64,000 bases of DNA, taken from Lunularia cruciata (lineage: Eukaryota > Streptophyta > Marchantiopsida > Lunulariales > Lunulariaceae). The position numbers and the translations under genes were made by a program. The DNA lies in assembly GCA_948567375.1 (NCBI GenBank), contig OX419755.1:49370291-49434290 (forward strand), given 5' to 3'. Below are positions 32,689 to 43,425 of the stretch, piece by piece. The notes under the pieces are model-generated. The model had not been told where the DNA came from. It ran no database searches and saw only the letters and a list, made by a program, of their open reading frames with translations. How positions within the stretch are numbered: the first letter of the stretch is position 1; every line of letters starts with the position of its first letter.

Positions 32689-33890
32689 TCACCATGCCAA
32701 CCAACGTGCTCCGGTCTTATCCTGCTGGCTGGGACATGGGTTTCTACTCAACCCATCTGCATCACGGTTCACCACTCTAGGTTTGTGAACAACTGTGAAA
32801 TCATACTTCTGTAAAATCACAGCCCATCGTGCAAGCTTCCTTGAAAGCTTGTCGGACTCCATCAACCACTTTAGTGGCTGATGATCAATGATGAGAGTGA
32901 AGGGGTTACCAAATAGATAACATTGGAAATGTGCTACTGCCCAAATTGCTGCCAAGCACTCTCTCTCATATGAACTATACTTTGCCTCTGCTGAATTGTT
33001 GGAGCGACTAGCATAGCCCACCACAAACTCCTTCTCCTCATCATCATGTTGGGTGAGCACCGCTCCAAGCCCCAACATACTCCAATCAATGTGAACCTGA
33101 AATGGTCATCCCCTGATCGGTCTCCTCAAAATAGGAGCATATGTCAACCTCTCCTTGAGCTCTACAAAAGCTCTCTCCTGCTCATCTCCCCAACACCACT
33201 CCTGTGTAAGCTTGGTCAGCTTCGTCAAGGCCTTGGCAATGGCACTAAATCCTCTAACATAGCGGCGATAGAAGTTTTCCAACCCAAGGAATGCTCGCAC
33301 TCTGCTCACATGCGTAGGCCAAGGAATACGTGCAATAGCCTCCACTTTGGTCTGCTGGACACCAAGTCCTCCGAGGTAGATAGTGTGACCCAAATACTCA
33401 ACCTGCTCGTGGAAGAACTTACACTTCCCAGGATGTAATTTGAGTCCATGAGATCTTAACCTCTCAAACACCTCCAACAACTGTCTCTCATGCTCCTCCA
33501 CAGTAGTGCTATAAACCAAAATGTCATCAATATAGCATCGAGCAAAATCCACTCCAGCTAGGATCCTATCCATGACCCTCTGGATCTCAGCAGGAGCATT
33601 CTTTAACCCAAATGGTAAGAACCTCCACTAATATAACACATCTTTGCCGTGAGGATCAATAGCCCAAAATGTGGTCTTGGACTTATCCTCCTCCCTGATC
33701 GGCAATTGATGATATCCCGCTCGAAGATCCAAAGTACTGAAGACCTTTGCATGCACAATTGCATCAAAATCTCCTCCGGTGTAGGCATGGCATACCAATC
33801 AGCCCTAGTCTGTTGGTTGATAGAACGGTAATCTCCACACATCCGCCTATCTGTATAGTTGCCATGCATATCCTTCTTGGCTGGCATCAC
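32689..33890 (-). pseudogene. Nested gypsy reverse transcriptase and RNase H
   Basis: The RT start is at 33890-33603 (RMCGDYRSINQQT). After a frame change, 33573-33106 carries the catalytic Asp pair in CYIDDILVYS, plus LHPGKCKFF and the connection FLGLENFYRRYVRGF. RNase H at 33078-32689 has YSSYERECLAAIWAV, LIIDHQPLKWLM and the terminal NRDADGLSRNP. The LPFGLKNAP-type segment near 33600 is disrupted. Confidence 0.9.
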
Positions 33891-33999
33891 TGTCGCTGAT
33901 GTGTTGCTGATGCATACTCTCCATGTGAAATCTCCACCAACCCAGCCTCAAAAAGGTCACTACTCCGGCTCTGGATCAATGTCCTCTCCATCTCACTAT

Positions 34000-36240
34000 A
34001 TCAATAAGGACGTCAGAAAAATGGTGTGTCACTAGTCAGCTCAATCCGTATACTAGGTCCCTTTAGAGCACCCAAATCCTTCATACTGAAGGCAAAACAA
34101 CTCGTGTGACTCCTCAAGAATCTCCAAATCCTCCGTCTTTCCTCTCTAGTAAGCTTGGGTCCAAGATTTGGCTCCCAAGTATCCTTTGTAACTATAGTAG
34201 GAATGGAAGACATATTGACTGACTACTACACTGGGCCCTTGGGAGCAATAGTGTCATGCTCTCGACCACTAGACGTCCCAACCATTGTGTGAAAAACTCC
34301 CTCCACTATGGCTGCAAGCTCCACACGTCCTCTACCTACATCCCATGTGGACCAAGGGTGTAATCCAAGTAGCCACGCTCACCTGGACGGACTCCAAGTA
34401 AACCACTCTCCCTAGTAGCTACTGGATGTGTCCCAAGAATACCATATCCACTCGGTCCATTGCCCCCAACATGTGCCTGAATCGTCTCGATAGGCACAGG
34501 GCTCACAAGTGTCCGAGTGGTGATGCCTATCAAGTGCATCCTACACTGCTCTACCAAGCCAAGGCTCACAATCCATGTCAAACAGTTCATGTCCATAGCC
34601 TGACCTAACACCTGATGCCTGGATGCCTCTGACATTGCTAGAATAGTGGTAATACCGGTGCAAAAACCTATCGCCCGCTCTCTCTCATCAGCGTTGGGCT
34701 CCACCAACTGCTGTAACTATGAGTCCCAAACAAGTCCAAGTCCTCCCTCTCAAAAAGCATGAGAGCCTGGGAAACTCATGAGTGTGGGAAATGCGGCTCT
34801 AGGCTGTCCAACTAGGTTCACCACTGCCATAGGTGACCTATCAGCCACTACCACTATCTGAGACTAACGCCCAACATCCAAGATATCATCAACAAGAATG
34901 TGGTCCAGTCACTGAATCCCATCATAAGCACACTGTAGAACCTCTCTAGGTAAGAGGTTCATCCACCAAAGACAAAGACGATGAGCCCGTGATCCCACTC
35001 TGGCTTCATCTAACAATACAACATGTTCCATCCAAGAATGGACTTGATGTGTACTCGCCACCACTCTAGTGCAAGAATCACCCATCAAAGGAACGTTCTC
35101 CAAAAGGTAAGCTGGAGAAATAGACTGATGAACCTGGAGATGTCGTAGTATCCGTAACATCTCCCAAAACACACTAGAACAAGGATTGTGAAGACCCAAT
35201 CCTCTACCATCACGTGTATGTACCTAACATGGCCATCCAGAAATCACTAAGTGAATAGGCCCATGTCTCTCTAGGTCATGCAACCCCAGTAGGAAATGTC
35301 TGCTGGTAGGGCCTTCTGGTAACCTTTGACTGCTGACATCGGTAATAACTCTAAATACCGATAGGCCAAGTGTGCCACATGATGTAAAGAGACTCACCTA
35401 GCAGTCTCATCTCTCTCTACATACAAGTACCTCTGTACTCGTATACCCGCTTGTAACATCACAGCTAGTCCGGTGTTGATCGCACCAAACAACTCTAATA
35501 GGCATATCCCCTCTACTAGATACTGCCAAGCAATGAGTGTGGTATCCAGGGGTGCCAAAGCAATTGCCTCTGGAGGCTCATCCTCACACTCATCTCCTAA
35601 TGGTACAAAGGCTCCACTCCAAGCCTACTGCACCAACTAATCTGCATGTTGCTGCAATGCCTCCTCTGAACTCCACAATGGAACATCCAAGGTGGATGGA
35701 ACAATCCCACTCGTACTCCAAAGCCGAGTGATCTCCTCTGGTATTGGAGTATCCTCTGCATGGGCGTTCCCCTCCAACAAGTCACCAGGCCAAGTAACTG
35801 CACCACTGAAAGCTAAAACTGATGTTGCTATGGTGCCGGACTGTAGTGAGCCAAGACTGCCACTATTGAAGCATATTGGTAGGCGACATACCCGTCACTC
35901 ACCAGACTGCCAACCAGGTCTATAAGAGGTTGTCTCCTCCCAATAATCAATGTTGAAACCCATGGAGTATAACACTGCTCCCCCAACTAGCACATCATAT
36001 GACTCAACTATCGTCGCAATAGCATGAGCTCTCACCACCGAGCTATTAGTCGGATGACCAGGTTGAACCTAGACAACAAGCTCCCCATGTGTGATGTATT
36101 GTGTCGAACCACCACCTAGAGATGTCTGGATCTGAAATGGACACCTCTCCACATCGGTCTTCTGTAACTCCAGACCGACAACTGCAGCCTTCCCCAACAT
36201 AAGGGGTTGCGCACTAGAGTCTAACAAGACTCTCTATGGT
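34000..36240 (-). pseudogene. Nested gypsy gag-protease region, decayed
   Basis: Near 36230-35940 the minus strand encodes LDSSAQPLMLGKAAV-like residues (with one substitution) and later YDVLVGGAVLYSMGF, which fits a retroviral-type aspartic protease. From there to about 34000 only broken frames are seen, including MSSIPTIVTKDTWEPNLGPK just before RT. Sequence 5' of the protease is cut off at 36241-36248 by the LTR fragment. Confidence 0.6.
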
Positions 36241-36248
36241 GTATAGAC

Positions 36249-36940
36249 TGTAACACCCATTTGTGCATGTGTGTGGTATTGTGATATTTAGCTTGGTATT
36301 ACAAGTACTTAAGAGATATTATTTATATAGAGATAAAGGATAGTTCTATATTAGTCATGGTTAGCTAAAGTTAGTCATAGCTAAGATAGAGGAGACTTTA
36401 CTTTAGAGGAAGTAGAAAAGATGAGCACCACTATTTTGGATTTTAGTGTATTGACTTGGTATTATTCCTAGGTGTTTGGCTTTGAGGAAAGAGTTGAGAA
36501 CTCTTGGACCCGCAAGCTTTTTTGTTTTGGATTCTTCTTTAGTCCAATGATAGCCCATGTGAAGGAATCTTTGACTTAGTGGTTGGGTCAAGATAAGACC
36601 ACATGCTTAGGGGAATATGCCCATGTGAATGGATATTCCTTTCTACTTTTTGACTTTACTTGACTTTTAGTCTAGTAACTTGAGTTACTATGGTAATTAC
36701 TAACTTTGGTACGTAACTATTTCACAAGTATATAAAAAAGGGGTGAAGAGGTACTCATCATCCTTTCATTTACAATTATCTCTCTCTCATTGAGTTCTCT
36801 AGTGAGCAATGTCTTGAGTCTTGGAGTGTTAGCCTTGGAATAGTATAATGGAGTTGGGGTTCCTTGCCTTCTTAGTCCATGGTGCGCTACCATAATAGTC
36901 ATCAGAGGTTCAACTTGAGTGAGAGACATGCCGGCTCACA
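36249..36940 (+). repeat. LTR of a third LTR-retrotransposon family (copy 1)
   Basis: Runs from TGTAACACCCATTTGTGC to GCCGGCTCACA and is about 90% similar by eye to the solo LTR at 51391-52075. The sequence just right, TTTTTGGTTCCGTTGTCAGG, looks like a primer-binding site of the type TGGCGCCGTTGCCGGGG, so this is a 5' LTR. ATAAAAAAGG near 36731 could be its TATA region. Confidence 0.8.
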
Positions 36941-38289
36941 TTTTTGGTTCCGTTGTCAGGACCTCTCTAGAAGGCAAGATAATGTTCCGCGTTCAATTCT
37001 ACATTAGGCAAAAGGAGGCTATGAGAGCTCACTTGGAGAGCACATTAGGAGAGGAGAGTGTTAAACTTATGTTAGAGAACCAAGATCTATTTGTATACCC
37101 TGTAGTTCATTATGATGTCTTTGAGGTGATTTTGTACATCTTGTACACATGAGAGGAATTGGAGAGATTGTGTGAGGTGGATTGCAGATTTTGGGGATTA
37201 AGGTGATTTTGGGCAAAATTTCAAGTTTGAGATCTGGACTTGAAATTTCTACACATGATAGCTTGGGTTATCTTTCAGTTATCACACTTGAAATTATTGT
37301 GAGAGCTACTATGCGCACCGGGCTAGAAGTTTTGAAAGTTGATAGGGTAAAGTGCTCCCGTAACTGCATGCTCTCTAGAAAATTGTACAGAGTCTGCCAT
37401 TTCTTCAATTTTCAATGAATTGTCCTAAAAATTTCCAAGAAAATTCAGTGCATTGTATCCTACCTGTTGCCACATAAATTAGAGAGAGATTGTTCTTGCG
37501 CAGTGAGTTATGAGTTTTTGAAGTGAGGGGGGTGGTTTTCAGACCAAATCTGAAATATGTGTGCTGAATAGAAAGGTGTCTAGGCCAAATGGCTTGATGA
37601 AAAGATTCTGAAATTTTGCAGGGAGGGACGCACTAGAGTTGTAATCAAGTATGCAAAATTTTAGAGGACTGTGACATACTGGTTGAGAGATTTGAGTCAC
37701 ATTGTGAGGAAAGGTCAATTCTGTAGAGTGGAGATCTCATGCATGAGGAGTTTGAGATCAACAAAAAATATGTTTGAGTGTTTAGATTCATCTTGGGAAC
37801 ATGGAGGGTCATCAAGAGTGGAAATTGAGATTATGCAAGGTTCCCCAAGGGTTTGAGGTGATTGTAGGGGTGGATTTGAGGAAAAGAGAGTTTACAATAG
37901 AATTTGAAGAGAGTGTTGAGAGGATCCAAAAACCTACACCACTTGGAGGAAAGAGTGAGTCTAAGTGCTTTCTATGTGGAGAGAAGGGACATAAGGCAAG
38001 TTCATGTCCATTGACCTTTGAGAGCAAGAGATTGAGGGAAAGGAGAGGGTTACTTGACTTAGGTTTGCATGTTGGACCTTCTTCACCAAGATTAGGAGGG
38101 AGAAGATCTAAGACCAAGGAGTTGTGTGAGGTTTGTGGAGTGGAAGGACTTCCAAAAGGACATGAGTGTAGTGGAGTAAAAGCACTTTTGGAGACTTTGG
38201 TGAAGGATCTTGGAGAGAGTCTTAGTACAGCTACAAAAATACTACTACCTTCATCAGCTAGTTCAATAGCGAAACTCCTCCAAATTTGA
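36941..38289 (+). pseudogene. Gag fragment of the third LTR family
   Basis: After the LTR and leader, the + strand carries broken frames, then an open frame at 37801-38289. It contains a CCHC zinc knuckle (CFLCGEKGHKASSC) and a second Cys/His-rich segment (CEVCGVEGLPKGHEC). It ends near ASSIAKLLQI. No protease, RT or 3' LTR of this family follows, so the element is truncated at about 38290. Confidence 0.65.
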
Positions 38290-38719
38290 CGTAAATCCCA
38301 ACCAAAATTTGACGTAAACTCTAAAGTTGGTTGTCCACCAAATCCCCCGCTAACTTTCCACTTGAGCCAAATTGACAACACGGATTTTTCCAAATCACAA
38401 ATTCATGAGAAGAGCTTCCCAACTCCACCTTCAATTTGACTTTTTGAGCCCAACTCGCAGCAAATTGGTCCTATCTTCACCTCTTGAGCTCAAAATCATA
38501 ACCACTGCTTGAAATTTGCTCCTTCTTTGCTCAAAATTTGGCCTGCCCTTCCGCACACCGTCCGCCTAACTGCCAAATCTGCATCAATTGAACGAGCTTT
38601 TGCACACTAGGGAAACATTGAACTTGAATCGAGCTACCAACGATTCACCGAGCTTGGAGATACCACCAACACTCAAAGTTCTTGCACCCGATTTCCCCCT
38701 TACTTCACTTCTTTGATGT
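38290..38719. other. Interval between gag fragment and right repeat, no supported gene
   Basis: It probably belongs to the 5' untranslated part of the minus-strand nested gypsy, since it lies directly inside that element's right terminal repeat. A short direct repeat of AAATTTGACGTAAA occurs at 38285-38325. Confidence 0.4.
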
Positions 38720-39166
38720 AATCAGATTGCTTACCACTCTCAACTCAACACAACTCAGATCAATACTTGATCTATCACTCTATAAACTACCAACAACTAG
38801 GCACTAATTACAATCAAGCCACACCCACTCAAGCATAGAGAATCCAAGTGACGCTCGCCGGCCTTTGTCCACCATAGCCAAGAACTCGAAGGCTCAACAT
38901 CAAAGAAGTGAGCTCTCTAGAGCTCACTTTGAAACTACACCCCCTGGACTTGAGCTAGCTCTGAAACCCTAATGGTCCCGCTGATGGCACACTTGACGGT
39001 GCGAACGGTGCAAAGTGATGGTAGGCCCACCGTGAAGTCAGTACCCCAAACACAAAATCTAACCATCAAGAAGTAGTCTTTGAGAAACTGTTGAAATAAC
39101 TCTAACTACTATCACTGGAACTCCAATGTCCAAGCATCTAGATGCGGCACTACAAATGGCGTGACA
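38720..39166 (-). repeat. Right (5') terminal repeat of the nested gypsy
   Basis: Matches 30368-30814 with roughly 6% differences by eye, and ends GGCGTGACA at the copia junction. It lacks the 107-bp segment present on the left. Confidence 0.8.
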
Positions 39167-39904
39167 CTACAAAGGATATGGTTGAGGTGGAGAAATTGAA
39201 AGAAAAACTTGGTAAGGAGTTTGATATGACATACTTGGGTTCTTCAAAGAGTGTGCTTGGGATTAAAATCTACAAGAGGAAGTTATGGATATCTCTATGG
39301 AGATCTTTGGAAAAATTACTTGCTTGGTTTGGCATGGAGAATGCAAAACTAGTCAACAATCCAATGGCAAGTCATTTTACGATATCATTGGAGCAATGTC
39401 CATCAAATGAGGAGGAGAGAAAAGTAATGTCAAATATTCCTTATGCTAGTGTTTTTGGGAGTTTAATGTGGTTGTGGTCTGCACTAGACTAGACATCTCA
39501 TATGTTGTGAGTATGGTGAGTAGAAACATGGGAAACAACATTGGGAAATTATGAAGTGGATACTTCATTACTTGAAAGGGAGTATAAATATTGGCATTAC
39601 CTTTGATAAGGAGAAGGACCAAAGGAGGAGGAATTATAGGGTATAAAGATTTCTGATTTTGTTGGAGACTTGGATAAGAGAAGGTCTACAACAGGATTTG
39701 TTTTTACACTTGTTGGTGGTGCAATAAGTTGGAAGTCTACTCTCCAATCTATTGTTTCTCTTTCTACCACAGAGGCTGAATATATGGCAACAACTGAGGC
39801 TGCCAAAGAGGCAATATGGCTACAAAGATTACCCGAGGATGTAGGACTCCCTAACATGAAGTCCACACTTTTTTTGATAGCCAAAGCGCTATTCACTTGG
39901 CCAA
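39167..39904 (+). pseudogene. Copia reverse transcriptase end and RNase H, first part
   Basis: This resumes the copia RT after the gypsy insertion (KDMVEVEKLKEKLGKEFDMT, LGIKIYKRKLWISL). RNase H follows: [40 protein letters not shown] and, in another frame, DSQSAIHLA up to 39904, where the solo LTR interrupts. The YMA.TEA region holds the catalytic Glu of copia RNase H. Confidence 0.9.
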
Positions 39905-40329
39905 TGTAACAATATGGAGTTTAGCGATGAAGTTAGTCGGGCTTACGAAGTAGCACATAAAACAAAGTAGCCTAGAATATTCCGAAAGTATCTAGGAAGC
40001 TTCTTGGGAAGCTTCACGGTTAGCTTAGCTTGCACCTTAAGTAAGTAGCTTCTAGAAGGAAGCTTCTAGAAGCTTCCAACTAGCTTAGCTTGCATGCCAA
40101 GTAGGCAGCTTCTAGAAGGAAGCTTCTTGAGAAGCTTCCTAGTTAACTTGGCTTGCACTCTAAGAAAACGGCTTGAGGAAGCTTCTTGAGAAGCTTCTCA
40201 AGGGCCTTGTATGCTACCTATAAATACCAAAGCCAAAGCTCATGCTAGGCATTCAGAGTTTTCCCTCATTCAAGTGTCCCAATGTGAGTTTCCATTCTCC
40301 TATTTCTCTCCTTGGATTCGGTTTTTTCA
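39905..40329 (+). mobile_element. Solo LTR of the HSE-LTR gypsy family (1)
   Basis: 425 bp from TGTAACAATATGGAG to GGTTTTTTCA, flanked by GCCAA on both sides (39900-39904 and 40330-40334). Excising it and one GCCAA rejoins the copia RNase H frame (HLAKNQVYHSRTKH). It is on the + strand in element sense. A solo LTR arises by recombination between the two LTRs of a full element. Confidence 0.92.
39975..40226 (+). promoter_or_regulatory. Heat-shock-element array and TATA box in LTR U3
   Basis: Perfect alternating GAA/TTC modules occur at 40050-40057 (TTCTAGAA), 40059-40076 (GAAGCTTCTAGAAGCTTC, four modules spaced by two bases), 40110-40117, 40119-40126, 40131-40138, 40178-40185 and 40190-40197, with a weaker set at 39975-39987. 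Then TATAAATA lies at 40219-40226. In plants, heat-shock factors bind three or more alternating nGAAn units next to the TATA box. The position upstream of TATA in the U3 part is right for a heat-responsive promoter, but activity is inferred from sequence only. Confidence 0.6.
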
Positions 40330-40497
40330 GCCAAGAATCAAGTATATCATTCAAGGACAAAGCATATTGATGTGAGACATAATTTTATCAAGGAAGTTGT
40401 GACAAATGGTGAGATCAATTTGCAAAGATTGGCTAGGGATAAAGGTTCAATGTTGCTCTTTGGAATGATATGGTGGATACAAGCAAAATGTGGAGAT
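40330..40497 (+). pseudogene. Copia RNase H end
   Basis: Reads AKNQVYHSRTKHIDVRHNFI then KEVVTNGEINLQRLARD, the conserved C terminus of copia RNase H. It is followed by the 3' polypurine-like AAAATGTGGAGAT and the 3' LTR start at 40498. Confidence 0.88.
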
Positions 40498-40824
40498 TGT
40501 TATGCTTGTTATCAATGACTTGACTGATCAAGAGCAAGAGCAAACTCGATTGATGAAACATGTTGTGAGGACAGGGACAATCACTTGTCTAGATATGTTC
40601 AGTCATTACAAAGGCTAAGTATTAAAGTGACTAGATATCTTGAGTGCTCAATACTCATGAAGTCATGCAAGTCAATATTCAAGAGTTCAGTCGGATGACA
40701 GTGCTGAGGGACTATATCTGTTTATATATTTATATAAACAGATGCCGTTCTAGGAACGGGTTATCCAAACTCATGAGGCAAAATGAGTTGTCATGATAAG
40801 CAAAATGTACAACTAGCAAATTTG

Positions 40825-40850
40825 CATGATAAGCAAATTTGCTTATCATG
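40825..40850. repeat. Perfect 26-bp palindrome
   Basis: CATGATAAGCAAA is followed at once by its reverse complement. A similar CATGATAAGCAAA also occurs at about 40793, so the motif is repeated. Confidence 0.9.
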
Positions 40851-40989
40851 ACAATGCTAGAATAGTGAGAAATCCATAAGGTAGAATGCATCAAATGTAA
40901 CTTGAAGCAAAGGCATAATTGAAAAACATTGAGAATAATATATAGCTAACATACTAGCAAACCACCATGAAATTGAGAACTCTATGCAA

Positions 40990-41076
40990 ACAACTGCCAG
41001 AAATAGGCAATGCCTATTTCTGGCAGTTGTCAATATTTCTGGCAGTTGTCAGTATTTCTGGCAGTATAAAAGACTG
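40990..41076. repeat. Hairpin and 19-bp tandem repeats
   Basis: Twenty-base arms (ACAACTGCCAGAAATAGGCA and its complement) at 40990-41009 and 41011-41030 are separated by one base. The right arm continues into three 19-bp units beginning TATTTCTGGCAG. Confidence 0.9.
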
Positions 41077-42215
41077 CCAGTACGCAATGCATGAACGATC
41101 AAAATAAAAAAATGTGGGCTGGAGTCGGGTAGGAACACTGTATACACAAGAGGTCCCATGAATCAGGCGAAGAGCGAAGGAAAAATAATAGGGAGGGAAT
41201 TAGCTGGGAATGGAGGAGTGGAACAATGCAAGAGCTATAGGATGGTGTGGCTGCAGAAACTTGTCTAAGTGTAACAGGGTAACGAGAGTGAAGTGAAAAA
41301 GGACAGGATATAAAGTAAATCACAACAAGCACTATGGACGCTTGAGTCCTGAGATGCTAAACAGCAAAGGTGTAATACTCCAAGGACAAGAGAACTCCAA
41401 GGACTCCATCTGCACATTTTCAAGGCCTAATTCATCCATTTAGGCCTCCAAAATTGCATTCAAAGATTTCAGGCATATTTTGGTTCCTACTCTATTAGTA
41501 GAAGTCCCCTTTTGGTGATACATCTTTCTGATCTGTTTAGTCCATCATGTGTAACATCCTTTCAAATGTTACCAAACCAATTCTCACCTTTAAATCATAT
41601 CTAGCTATTGGTTCTAAGGTTCTCAAATCTATTTTGGTTTTTGCCTTATTAGTAGAAGTACTCTTTTGGTTATATTTCTATCTTATTTATTTTGACCATT
41701 ATGTATAACATCATTCTAGATGTTACAAAACTAAATTTCACATCTAGATCATATGGTTAGCTCTTGGTTTTACAAAAGGGGAAGCAGAAGGCGGCCATAG
41801 TAAACCTTCACAGAAACACATGCGACTTCATCATTGCTTCACACAGTGCCAAAGTAGCTGAGCAATTGTCAATACCCCTCATATCGCGTTTCTGCTCGAA
41901 AACTCATAAGTGCCAAGGCAAACTCGGTTGCTCCCCTAAAGTGCCACTCAAAAGTATATATATATGAATTCAGAAGTCAAGAAAGACTCGCAAACAACAG
42001 TATGGTATACAGGCCTTAGGGTGAGCTCGAACTGGAACTGGAACTATATATATATATATATAAAGGTTCAAAGGGTGGTGTGAGCCTGTTTCAGCCGTGG
42101 AGGTAGCTTCCGGGACAGGGAGTGAAGCACGTTACTTCCTATTGTCCTCTGATTTATGTTTAATGTGCTTTATGATGTGCTATTGCGAGAGGTCACGGGG
42201 ATGGTGTTTCTAACA

Positions 42216-42759
42216 AACGTTTCTTTCCAGCTTCTTCAAATGCACAAACACTCGCCTCGGAAGTTTGTAAACCATTAACCTTGATTCACTTGTATAACAG
42301 CAGGATTGTAACAAATCGCTGGAGATTAATCTCAAATTTATCAATAACTGAGTTTGAATGAATCGAGAGAAACAATGGCGAGCGAGAAATCAACAGATTT
42401 TGTCTAGTTTCGGTGCTGAACGAATGTTGACCAGGAGGAGAAATGCAATTGTTTTCCTCCTCGACAACGAATATTTGGAATAATCTAGTTTTGATGATTG
42501 TCTCTAACAAGAAAATCGTGGAATATTGCGTAGTTTCTAGGCGGTCATTTGATGCTACTGTATCCGGAAAGTATGGCATCTCATAAAGCCAGAGATTCAA
42601 CAACGCCACCACCTTGAGGTTGCCGCTTTGATGCTGAACTGTCGGAAAGTGTGGCATCTCAGCAAACCACAAATTGAGACATCGTCATGCAAACCCAAAA
42701 ACCCCGTATCTACCCACATTTCGGACTTGAATAAGTTGTCTTTTCGTGTGTGTAAAGCG
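42216..42759. other. Interval with no supported gene
   Basis: Only short frames. A 23-bp-scale similarity between TCGGAAAGTGTGGCATCTCA near 42645 and CCGGAAAGTATGGCATCTCA near 42565 suggests a small local duplication (period about 80 bp). Confidence 0.45.
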
Positions 42760-42833
42760 TGCTCCCGGGGGGGCTCGAACCCACGACCTTCGGCTCATAA
42801 GACCGATGCTCTAACCAACTGAGCTACGGGGGC
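42760..42833 (-). tRNA. tRNA-Ile (anticodon UAU), possibly degenerate
   Basis: Read on the minus strand: acceptor GCCCCCG, D arm GCTCAGTTGGTTAGAGC, anticodon stem TCGGT with loop CTTATGA (anticodon TAT) and GCCGA, variable loop AGGTC, T arm GTGGG TTCGAGC CCCCC, acceptor CGGGAGC. The length is 74 bases and the A and B box sequences look normal for RNA polymerase III. One mismatch falls in the acceptor stem (third pair) and one in the T stem, so it may be a drifting copy. No intron is seen, although plant tRNA-Ile(UAU) genes often have one. Confidence 0.8.
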
Positions 42834-42984
42834 TACCTGTCTTATTGATCCCAATTTTGCTATAAAGTTTATTGCGGTATGCGTCTGTGGGCCTATAGTT
42901 CGCACTCAGTCGGGTCACGTGGCCACCTTTCCTCCGTTGCTGTGGTGCATTTCAACTTTTAAGATATTTCAGATAAGGTGATAA

Positions 42985-43100
42985 GGTAGTTCGGATTTCT
43001 CATACCAAGCTTAGCCCCATTTTACCTCTTATATTTTATCCTTGTGGGTTTGATGGGTCTTCCTATCCTTCTTCTTATTCTACGCGGCCCCCTTTTTCTC
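42985..43100 (+). mobile_element. Truncated non-LTR retrotransposon 3' end
   Basis: Contains TTAGCCCCATTTTACCTC, GTTTGATGGGTCTTCC and TACGCGGCCCCC, the same block as at 23209, 23741 and 57262. Confidence 0.6.
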
Positions 43101-43425
43101 GCTTTTAAGTACAGTTTGATGTAAATCGACTACGCCCTCGAGTTGAGTAGTTAAAAAGTATAGCGAGTTCAAGAGAGGTAACGACTTCGACGCCAAGGGT
43201 TTATACTTTAATAATGGAGACAAGTCAGTGAACTTCGTACAATGGCCAATTTTCTAGTTCTATGGCCAAAAGAACACTGCAGACTGATTCCTCCTTATAT
43301 CCACAAAATGCAGTACACGAGATGTAAACAGGGGTTTGCACCGACTACAGTGCATTGGCCCCGCTACATGAAGATCCGTTCCTAAATATACAAAGCCTAC
43401 TATTCAAAGCTGTAAATCAGATGTG

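Larger units (their letters stand above)
30261..39166 (-). mobile_element. Ty3/gypsy element inserted in the copia RT, rearranged
   Basis: The insertion begins TGTCGTGCG at 30261 and ends GGCGTGACA at 39166. CTAC flanks both sides (30257-30260 and 39167-39170). Removing the insert and one CTAC restores the copia frame (ILIATKDMVE), so the boundaries are firm. Its coding region is on the minus strand (protease about 36240-35940, RT and RNase H 33890-32689, integrase 32675-31704). The end repeats are unequal: 447 bp at 38720-39166 match 30368-30814, and a 107-bp segment occurs twice on the left (30261-30367 and 30817-30923). A fragment of another LTR element (36249-38289) sits in the 5' half. 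Confidence 0.85.
40741..42040. other. Unclassified insert in copia 3' LTR
   Basis: This 1.3 kb is absent from the 5' LTR. It contains a perfect 26-bp palindrome (40825-40850), a near-perfect hairpin (40990-41030) with 19-bp tandem repeats, and two diverged tandem copies of about 170 bp (41480-41640 and 41645-41760, each with TTAGTAGAAGT and ATGTRTAACATC). No coding frame is convincing. I could not define ends or a target duplication. Confidence 0.5.
26725..42215 (+). mobile_element. Ty1/copia retrotransposon, multiply interrupted
   Basis: A copia element in order 5' LTR, primer-binding site, gag, protease, integrase, reverse transcriptase, RNase H, 3' LTR, which is the Ty1/copia order with integrase before RT. 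It is split in RT by a gypsy insertion (30261-39166), in RNase H by a solo LTR (39905-40329) and in the 3' LTR by about 1.3 kb (40741-42040). The protein matches the Tnt1-like type of plant copia. I could not find matching target duplicates at its two ends (GACCT left, AACGT right), so an end may have been rearranged, as the 244-bp duplication also suggests. Confidence 0.85.
40498..42215 (+). repeat. Copia 3' LTR with a 1.3-kb insert
   Basis: The first 240 bp (40498-40740) and last 170 bp (about 42045-42215, ending TTTCTAACA) match the 5' LTR at 26725-27171. The two parts are separated at the TA microsatellite by unrelated sequence. Confidence 0.8.

Noticed and set aside
36403-36591. Minus-strand 62-codon frame, repeated at 51539-51727
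   Set aside because: It lies inside an LTR. The similarity between copies reflects LTR homology, not a protein.
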